DNA of 64,000 bases from Cryptomeria japonica (Eukaryota > Streptophyta > Pinopsida > Cupressales > Cupressaceae), in NCBI RefSeq assembly GCF_030272615.1, contig NC_081406.1, positions 235,579,922 through 235,643,921 of the forward strand. Reading direction: 5' to 3'. Shown here piece by piece: positions 56,406 to 64,000 of this stretch. Position 1 is the first letter of the stretch. Each line of letters begins with the position of its first letter. Below the pieces are notes generated by a model. That model had not been told where the DNA came from, made no database searches, and saw only the letters and a program-made list of their open reading frames with translations. A program made the translations under genes and the position numbers.

Positions 56406-59400
56406 CTACATCATAAACACTTGATCTTCCCCTATGTCCAACATATGGTCCAAGAGATAGAATATTTTACAATAGGCTCCCCCTGAACCATATATATTCA
56501 TACACATTAAAGTGCATGAAGCAGGTGACACCACTCCTAACTTGTATCTCAGATACTCAAAAGTGTTTACCGGTAGAGGCCTGGTGAAGATATCAACAAC
56601 TTGTTCACATGTAGGGACATATTCTACCTTGACTTCCTGATCTACCACCTTCTCCCTGAGAAAATAATATTTGATGGTAATATGCTTTGTCCTTGGGTGC
56701 ATAATTGGATTCTTTGATATGTTAATTACACTAGAATTATGACACTGGATGGAAATGGGATCAGACATCTCTACCTAAATATCCTTGAGGATCTACTTTA
56801 TCCATAGCACCTGAGAACAACATATGGTAGCAACAATATATTCTTCCTCAACAGTAGATAGAGAAACAAAATCCTTCTTCTTGTTGTACCATGAGACCAA
56901 CCGGTTACCTAAGAAGAATGCACCACCACTTGAGATCTTCTAGTCCTCAATGTAGACTTCCTAATTAACATTAGTGTAGGTGTGCAAGATAAAATCCCCT
57001 TGCTTGGGATACCATAGTTCATAATCAAGTGTCTCTTGTATATACCAGAATATCCTCCTGACTGCATTTACATGTGACTGTTTAGATGCAGCTTGAAATC
57101 TAGCCACCATGCATATTGTCTACGCTATATCCAGTCTAGTAGTAGTAAAATAGCAAACTGCCAATCATGGATCTATACAATGTATGATCTGCTACCAGCG
57201 ATTCATCATCCTTGCTCAACTTGCATCCAATCACCATGGGGGTACTTATTAGTTTGTTGTCTTCCATTTGGAATTTCTTCAACATGTCCATGGTGTACTT
57301 AGTTTGAGAGACAAAAATTCCTTTGTCTCATTGTGAGACTTGGAAACCAAGGAAAAATGATAGCTCTCCAAGAATAGACATCTCAAATTCTATGTTCATC
57401 TAATTAGCAAAGTCCTTGCATGGAGTGTCCTTGTTACCTCCAAAACTGATTTCATCTACATAGACAACCACAATGATCATGTGGTTTCTATTTGTGTTGA
57501 TGTATAGATTGTTGTCAACACTCCCCTTTTTAAATCCTTTCTCCTTGAGGTACTTATCTATCCTTGAATACCATGCCCTAGGAGCCTTCTTTAAACCATA
57601 CAGGGCTAGCTTCAACCAACACACAAAGGTTTCATCATCATAAAATATTAACCCTTCTAGTTGCTCCATGTACACTTCTTCCAAATTTCCTTAAGGTAGA
57701 TTTTACATCCATTTGATATACCTTATAACTCTTGTAGGCTGAAAAAGCTAGAAACATCTTAATTTCTTCTAGTCTACCTACCAGTACAAATGTTTCTTTA
57801 AAATCAATGCCCTCTACTTAAGAGTAGCCCTTGCACACAAGTCTAGCTTTATGGCTAATAGTTTTACCTTCTTCATTCATCTTGTTCTGGTAGACCCATT
57901 TGGTGCCAATGATGTTCTTGTCTAGCAGTCTAGGGACTAATTCCCAAGTCTTGTTCTTCTCAATCTACTGTAATTCTTCTTCCATTGCATCCATCCATTT
58001 TTTACTTTTGCTGGCCTCATTGAATGTCTTAGGTTCCATTTCAATCATGAGGCAGAAATATACTTGTTCATCGTTTCGGGCAACTCTTCTTCTAGTTTGC
58101 AAACCATCACTCTTATTACCTAAAATCTGCTCTTCCGGGTGGTTTTTCTACACATACCTATTAGGAACCCTATCCGATGCTTCTTCTAGTTCATTGTCTG
58201 GCTGATTTTATTCACCTTCATCACCAAAATCAACATACCAGTTCATTTGTGCTTGTCTTCCTTTATGCATATCCTCTTCAACCCTTACATGCACACTTTC
58301 AATGACTCTTCTTAGTCTTTTGTTGTAGCATTTGTAGGCTCTACCATGATTTGAGTAACCAAGGAATATCCCTTCATTACTCCTATAGTCAAAGTTTCCC
58401 AAGCCATCCTGATCTCTTTTAATGAAGCATTTACTCCCAAGCAACTTGAAGTACTTGACTGAGGGTTTCCGATCATACCATAATTGATAAGGTGTCATAT
58501 TGCTTTTTTTTTTCAACTAAACTCTGTTCAAAGTATATGTTGTAGTATGAACTACTTCCTTCCAATACATATCCAACAAACTTGCCTCATTCAACATGGT
58601 TCTAGCCATTTCCTTGACTCTCTTGTTCTTCCTTTCTACAACACCATTTTTTTGTGGTGTCCTGGGGGCTAAGTATTGTCTTATGATTCCATGTCTTTCA
58701 CAGTAATCTTCAAACTCAATTGATGTGAACTCTAAACCTTAATTGGATCTTAGGCATTTCAGCTTGCATCCACTTTATTTCTCTACCATCTTTCAGAAGT
58801 TCTTGAATCTGTCAAATGCTTGTGATTTATCTTGTAGGAAGGTGATCCATGTCAATTTTGAATAGTCATCAATTAAGAGCATAAAGTATCTCTCACTGGC
58901 AAGAGTCCTTGTCCTAGTCGGACCACATAGATTTGTATGTACAAGTTCAAGTGGTCTTGAAGTGTTGTGTTATTTTGACTTGAAGCTCACTTTAGTATGC
59001 TTTCCTTCCACACATTCATCACAAAATGTGCTTACTAGTTTGATGATGGGTGGAATATTTCTCACACAACCCTTTTTTCTTACTACAACTAGATTATCAA
59101 AATTTATGTGGCCTAATATTCTATGCCACAACTGGCTTTCGTCCACCTATCCCAACATGCATTGGGATTCAAAACATTCTTTAAGGTTGTATACATTTCC
59201 ATCTATCCTCTTGCCTTCTACTACAACCTGAACGATACTTTCCTTTTTTATCTGGCAACTGGTACAATAAAAGGTGAATTTATAACCTTTGTCACACATC
59301 TAACTCACACTCAACAAATTGTGCTTCAGGCCTTCCACATAATATACATCATGTGCTTTCAGTTTGCCATCAATATTTAGAGTACATTTTCCCTTTATCT

Positions 59401-59650
59401 TGATAGATGAGTTGTCTCCAAACCTCACTGAGCCACCATTCTAATCTTCAAGCTTGATAAATTTATTTTTATCACTGGTCATGTGGTTGGAACAACCATT
59501 GTTTGCAACCCAAAAGTTTCTTCTTTCTACATGTAGGTAAGTTTGCACTATTAGACTTGATTTTGTTTTGACCTTTTCTTTCCTAACCCAAACCGGTCGA
59601 GTTTCCTTCTTCTTGTTAACTACAATTTTATGCTCCGGTATGACTACCAG
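56406..59650 (-). pseudogene. Copia G pol (protease to RNase H)
   Basis: Right to left. The protease region near 59460-59530 reads 'WVANNGCSNHMT', the D-S-G having become N-N-G. GAG-pre-integrase follows ('QLWHRILGHINFDNL', 59060-59140), then integrase with 'LVHTNLCGP' (first Asp replaced by Asn) and the 'FKLLGSKCFIKRD' region (58208-58516). RT is at 57400-57684 ('YGLKKAPRAWY', 'VVYVDEISF', the YVDD site altered to YVDE). The final block at 56406-56768 has RNase H pieces 'CHNSSVINIS' and 'TRPLPVNTFEYLRYKLGV'. Frequent stops and frameshifts lie between blocks. The unit-2 copy of the 3' end begins at about 63890. Confidence 0.82.
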
Positions 59651-59665
59651 TTTCTTATTTAGGAG

Positions 59666-59990
59666 CTATCCTCTTCTGCTTAATTTTCTTGTTTTACAAT
59701 GCTTTGCAATATGTCCAAACTCGTGACAACTATAGCACTTTACATTCATATTAAATAATGAGTTTGAAAAATTATTGTAGGAAACCGATTGACTTCTCCT
59801 ACAAACATAACTTCTATGACCTGATCCATTACATTGATAGTAGATGACATTCATCTCTCGAAGTGCAGCAAAAGAGTTTCTCTTATTCATTAATCTATAG
59901 TTATCTAACCTATATCCCAATTTGTTACACTGGTAACAATAACCATGAAAGTTTGGAACATATCGATTAGCTTGCCTTGGTTCTACAAAC
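59666..59990 (-). pseudogene. Copia G Gag C-terminal zinc-knuckle array
   Basis: This part of Gag lies downstream of the coiled coil and carries up to three CCHC-type knuckles in a row. In order they are 'CYQCNKLGYRLDNYR' (His and last Cys replaced), 'YYQCNGSGHRSYVC' (first Cys replaced by Tyr) and an intact 'CYSCHEFGHIAKHC'. Together with the knuckle near 60912-60955 this makes four in one polyprotein, against one in elements B and F. Knuckles bind element RNA during packaging. The replaced residues fit simple transitions in a decaying copy. Confidence 0.75.
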
Positions 59991-60226
59991 GTCTATCTGA
60001 GAGAGGGTCTTCCTTTCATGTTGCTAACTCTAGTGAACCCTTCATGATCAACCTTTGCATTTATCCTAAGATCTGTATTCTAGTACATTGAGTGTGGCCT
60101 CCAGTTCATTGATTGTGTATATCGGTTTGTGTGGTGGTTTCTAACAGCTTCTGCATAACTCTTCTTACTGGTATCCTTGCTTACTATGAATGTTTAATTC
60201 TCTTCACCTTCACTTGAAGAAGTGAA

Positions 60227-60691
60227 CTATATCTCCTTACCAGATGTATCTTTTTTGTTTGAAATTTTTCCTTCTTCAAATCCTAAGCCACTGTTATATT
60301 TAGATTTCTTTTGTTTTCTCAACATCTTGTCCAAGGCTTCTATTCTACCCTCATATTTGCTCCTCATTTTAAGTTCATCCTTACTCTTTTCAAGCTCCTT
60401 TCTGAGCTTCACTATTTCTTCTTCTAGGTCTTGATGCTCCTTTTCCTTCTTCATCAAATAAGAGGATGTAACTTCACATATCCTCTTGGCTTCTTCCAAC
60501 TGGAGTTTCAAGTCAAAGATAACTTGATTGGACTCATTCAGGGATTGCTTCAAGTGATCTTGTTCTTCTGCTATAGCAAGATTGACTTTCTTGAGTTCTC
60601 TTCTTGTCTTACTTAACTCCTCAAGAGAACTTATGAGCTTGCCTTCTAGATCCACTTCAACTTCAATGTCTTCATCTTCCTCTTCTTCCAC
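60227..60691 (-). pseudogene. Copia G Gag coiled-coil segment
   Basis: An open frame of 154 codons. It starts with an acidic run (MEEEEDEDIEVEV) and continues with heptad-like Leu/Ile/Val spacing rich in Glu and Lys ('KLISSLEELSKTRRELKKV', 'DLEEEIVKLRKELEKS'), a strong visual coiled-coil pattern. It sits between the first zinc knuckle and the knuckle array of the same Gag, on the same strand, and continues from the gag frame after a break near 60700. Coiled coils in this place are known in some plant Copia Gags and probably aid Gag-Gag contacts. Confidence 0.75.
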
Positions 60692-60904
60692 AACTAGTTC
60701 ATCTAGTGCAATAAAGAGATTAACTTCTCTTTTATCTTCAGGGCAATCATCTTTTGATGCACTCTATTCATCTATGGCATCATCCTCAATGGTATATAGG
60801 CTATTCTACTTCTGGTAGCATCTTCTTTCTCGCTAGTAAACTTTCCTTTTTTGTTTTTCCTGAAAGATCTACCAAAAATTCTTTGTTCATCTCCACCGGT
60901 TTCA

Positions 60905-61718
60905 TTATAGGGACATTTTACAGCAAAGTGTCCAACTTTACCACAATTGAAGCATTTGACTAGTAACTTTCCTTTATACTTACTGGATCCTCTCTTGAGC
61001 TTTTGACAAATTTTTCCACCTCTAGATTTGATTCTTCACCAGATCCTTTATGAGCAACCTCTTCCTTGCCCTTTTTTATGAAGTTGAAGGTTGCCTCTTT
61101 TCTTGAAGATGCTTTAGCGGTTGTCCTCATTTCATAGGCAGTTAAGGAGCCAAATAACTCATCAATTGTGAAGGTTTTCAGATCCTTGTCTTCCTCTATG
61201 GCAGAAACCTTAGTATCATACTTAGATGTGAGAGATCTAAGTACCTTTTTGACAATAATTTCATCAGCAATTTCCTCTCCAAGTCCTCTTGTGGTGTTCA
61301 TAGTTTCATCTACTCTGTGAAGGTAGTCTGCAATCTTTACTTCATCCTTCATCTTAAAGCCTTCAAGTTGACCTCTTAGTGATTGCAGCCTGGCCTCTTT
61401 TACTTTAGCATCTCCTTCAAATAATCTCTGCAATTTATCCCAAGTCTCCTTGGCAGATGCACAGTGCATGAACTTGATAAACTCATTATTTGATAGCATA
61501 CTTAGAATACCATGTTTATCATTTGCATTGTTCTCATACTCTTTTTTAACATCTGGATCAGTGGGAGGAACACTAGGGATAGCATACCCATTCTTGACAG
61601 ACATCCACACATCAAAACCAAGAGAGGAATTATAGGTCTCCATTCTTCTTCTCTAGAAGGCATAGTTAGATCCATCAAACATGGGGGCTTTTGAAGAGGT
61701 GGACTCATTTCTTCCCAT
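60905..61718 (-). pseudogene. Copia G Gag, N-terminal and UBN2 region
   Basis: The likely start is the ATG at 61718, giving 'SSKAPMFDGSNYAF', then a TAG where the family has Trp, and on into the 227-codon frame 60960-61643. That frame contains 'ALSDNEF'-like 'MLSNNEFIKF', 'AKETWDKLQRLFEGD' and 'LQSLRGQLEGFKM', the UBN2 core, ending near 'KESY'. After a frameshift at about 60965 comes the knuckle 'CFNCGKVGHFAVKCPY' (60912-60955). The primer site and LTR 61793-63459 lie just upstream. Confidence 0.85.
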
Positions 61719-61773
61719 TCTGTTCTTTCATAAGAATCTACCCAATCTAGAGAAATCTTTAATAAATCAGGAA

Positions 61774-61790
61774 CCTAGGCTCTAATAGCA
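61774..61790 (-). other. Degenerate primer binding site, Copia G unit 1
   Basis: The plus strand CCTAGGCTCTAATAGCA gives sense TGCTATTAGAGCCTAGG. It differs from the usual TGGTATCAGAGC start by a G-to-C and a C-to-T change. Confidence 0.65.
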
Positions 61791-61792
61791 AT

Positions 61793-63459
61793 TGTTGAAC
61801 ACAATGTACCACTAAGAGGGGGGTGAATCAGTGGTTCTTAAGGGATCTTTTGTTTTTAAACCAAGCTATGAGTACCGGTTAACAACCTAAAAACAAAGCA
61901 ATCAAATCAGTAAGATAGGAGAGAACATATAAAGAGGTAAACACACAAATTCATAACCCACGACACCAAAGGTAGGAGGAAAACCCTATCTAGGAAAAAC
62001 CTTGGTGAGAAATGTTGCTGGAGCCTATTGCTCAAAATCTAGCCTCACAATGAAACAACAAGTTACAATTCTTTAGGGCACCAACCCAAGGAGCATGAAC
62101 TCGGTGTAATATAGTGAAATACAATTTTAATACATTGATAACACCTAGTTGCAAATGAGTTCTAAAACACCTGATCAACTGATGTTTGTTGCTTATCACC
62201 TTCCTTTGTTTCACCAGTCCTTGTTCTTCTGGTTATCATATTTCTCTCTTTGATCTCTTGCTGATTACTCTCTTCCTCTCTTCTCTTTCTCAAAACCTCA
62301 CCCTATAAAGTATCACACTTGTATGCATTCCTAACCATTCAATCTCTATCGGTACACTTGACTGTTAAGATTATAACAGTTTACCAGTTACTTTGTCTCT
62401 ACTGATTAGAACCTCTCACTGGTTCTCCCTGCTAACTCCATAATTTAACTCTCTATGAAAGATATTTTAGGAAGATAGTCTCTATTCTTTCTCAAGCTCT
62501 CTTCTTTCTCTCAACTCATATCTACAATTCCCATCTTTAATCTAGAGTTCACATATTTATATCTGAGGGTTCCCACCAAAAGCAACATTCAAACAGTGGC
62601 ATGCTAGGGTTTTCCTCTACCAACTCAATCCACATCAAAATTGATCGGATCTCCTTTTCTTGAAAGATGATTTGCATCATATCAAACAACACTGCCATAT
62701 CCTTGCCTTCCAATGCATGTTTTCTATTTTTAGATGTCTACAACATGCTTTTTGGCATTACTCTGTCAATCACCTTTAATGGCTCGACTGTTTCCTTTAG
62801 CCAATGAGTACAAGGATTAGATCATCCTGCAAGGTCAAGTCAATCACCTTGCCACTATGTCTCCATTGAGCCGCAACATCTTGGCATCATCCAATGATTT
62901 GTTGGTTCTTCATTAATGTCGACTTGCTTGTCAACTATCATGTCGATGAACACTTCACCGACCTATGCATGCTTGCCACCTAGTATCCACATTTCATGCT
63001 TGTCGACATCCACCTATACTTAGACTACAAAGTTGGTTTGACATCCTTCATCGACCAAGACTCACTATGGGTTCAACACACCTTTCTGGTATAGCCTAAC
63101 TTCACTGGTGGACCTTAATACCTCTTGCCCTCTTCTTTGTTGGTGGATCAACTTGGCCTTCCATAAAACATGTTGGTCCATCCACTGAATCCATTTACCA
63201 ATTGCATTATACTTCTCTTTGTCCATCGGTGATCACATCCCTTTGTTCTTCTTTTCTTCTTTGCTTTCTTGCTGATGGTCCTCTACTGGTAGATGTTTCA
63301 CTTCATGTGTACCAGTAACATACCTTTTATGTATACTTAGACACTCCATCCTTCATACCTATTAACATCATTACTTACTTCACCCATACTGGTCACCACT
63401 GCTTACTCATCGATGACCATTTCATACCGGCTAACATTAATGACAACATAATGCCAACA
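61793..63459 (-). repeat. Copia G middle LTR
   Basis: A 1,667-bp LTR, TGTTGAACAC... to ...ATGCCAACA. It is the 5' LTR for unit 1 (primer site at its left) and the 3' LTR for unit 2 (polypurine tract at its right). Minus-strand GATATAAATATG near 62552-62563 is the likely TATA box. A G-rich block lies at about 61817-61822. Confidence 0.88.
62552..62563 (-). promoter_or_regulatory. TATA box, Copia G middle LTR
   Basis: Minus-strand GATATAAATATG, conserved in LTR 1 near 55157-55168. Confidence 0.5.
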
Positions 63460-64000
63460 ATCTCCCCCTTTGGCATTGATGTCAATACACTATGTTCCTT
63501 CATCCGAACCATTTGACCATTCTCTCCCTTTGAGAACAATGACAAAGGGTTGGGGCATCCTTCCATCTAATTCATTCTCCACTAGTTATACAATGTATTC
63601 TCTCCCTTTGACCATAGTCCACTCAACCAACAATATATAAGAATCAAATGTGATTGTATTATGAGTGCTACCAATTGGGAAAGTAGACTCCCATAATCAT
63701 GAAATTCTCTTGGATATTCCTACACAAATTTCCTTCTTATGTAGTTTGTTCTTCCAGTACACCCAAAATTTCAAGCATGTTGGTACTGCTTCATAAACAC
63801 TTGATCTCCCCCTCTATCTAGCATATGGTCCAAGAGGGGCGATTTTACAATGAACTCCCCTTGAACCATAGATCTTCATACACACTTAAGTGCATGAAGT
63901 AGGTGACACCATTCAATACTTATGTCTTAGATACTCAAATGTGTTTACCAGTAGTGGCTTGGTGAAGATATCAACTAGTTGTTCACCTGTAGGGACATAT
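63460..64000 (-). pseudogene. Copia G unit 2, 3' end (partial)
   Basis: The polypurine tract ATCTCCCCCTTT (63460-63471) is followed by a 3' untranslated region with two more CTCTCCCTTT tracts (near 63523 and 63600). From about 63890 comes the end of pol, matching 56510-56620: the terminal block of RNase H with its 'LRY'-type ending is recognisable although the frame is broken. The window ends inside it. It is the second internal region of the tandem array. Confidence 0.75.

Larger units (their letters stand above)
54343..64000 (-). mobile_element. Copia G, tandem LTR-internal-LTR-internal array
   Basis: LTR 54343-56064, internal region 56065-61792, LTR 61793-63459, then a second internal 3' end 63460-64000 running out of the window. 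The middle LTR has a primer-site sequence on its left and a polypurine tract on its right, so it serves both units. The second internal region repeats the first (compare 63460 onward with 56065 onward), including the end of RNase H. No target duplication separates the units. Confidence 0.85.

Noticed and set aside
1..64000. CRISPR arrays, bacterial operons, tRNA or rRNA genes
   Set aside because: No regularly spaced repeats with unique spacers, no ribosome-binding-site/operon layout, and no tRNA cloverleaf or rRNA segment recognised. All strong coding signals are plant LTR-retrotransposon proteins.

Overview
This window is plant nuclear DNA from a large, repeat-dominated genome. It consists almost entirely of LTR retrotransposons at various stages of decay. 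I find no convincing single-copy host gene, no tRNA or rRNA gene, no CRISPR array and no bacterial feature. Ty1/copia-type polyproteins, a chromodomain-bearing Ty3/gypsy element and Tat-like Ty3/gypsy relics all point to a seed plant. The density and depth of nesting would suit a conifer or another large genome, but the species cannot be fixed from this sequence.

Layout. Positions 1-2803: a truncated Copia LTR (family B), a Copia gag remnant and its 5' LTR (family A), the last interrupted by a solo LTR (family E). Positions 2804-4802: a badly decayed plus-strand Tat-like Gypsy relic. Positions 4803-33009: the core nest. Copia C (minus strand) has its 3' LTR at 4803-6142. A 3.8-kb solo LTR (6143-9940) sits exactly between that LTR and the polypurine tract. 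C's pol is split at 13049/32566 by Copia B (13050-32565). B's RNase H region is in turn split at 14781/28247 by a 13.5-kb chromodomain Gypsy element (14782-28246) with 4.2-4.3-kb LTRs and a CCATA target duplication. Positions 33010-34792: a fragment of an E-family LTR abutting the gag start, PBS and 5' LTR of Copia D. Positions 34793-46893: mostly decayed Tat-like Gypsy material (gag-type pieces on the minus strand, and a plus-strand RT/RNase H/second RNase H/integrase relic at 38.2-41.6 kb), plus two stretches I cannot assign. Positions 46894-54203: Copia F, a structurally complete element with a CTTTC target duplication. Positions 54343-64000: Copia G, arranged LTR-internal-LTR-internal, with the second internal region running off the window.

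How the parts work together. Each element carries the usual replication parts: an LTR promoter, an initiator-tRNA-Met-type primer site, gag-protease-integrase-RT-RNase H (Copia order) or gag-protease-RT-RNase H-integrase-chromodomain (Gypsy), and a polypurine tract. None appears able to make an intact polyprotein. The Gypsy gag-pol keeps one frame for about 4.8 kb with 13 in-frame stops and no frameshift: ten TAG, three TGA, no TAA. This is what C-to-T decay at methylated CAG (CHG) and CGA (CpG) sites would give. Three of four Copia proteases have lost the catalytic Asp. All coding calls rest on motif recognition by eye; no alignment or database search was run.
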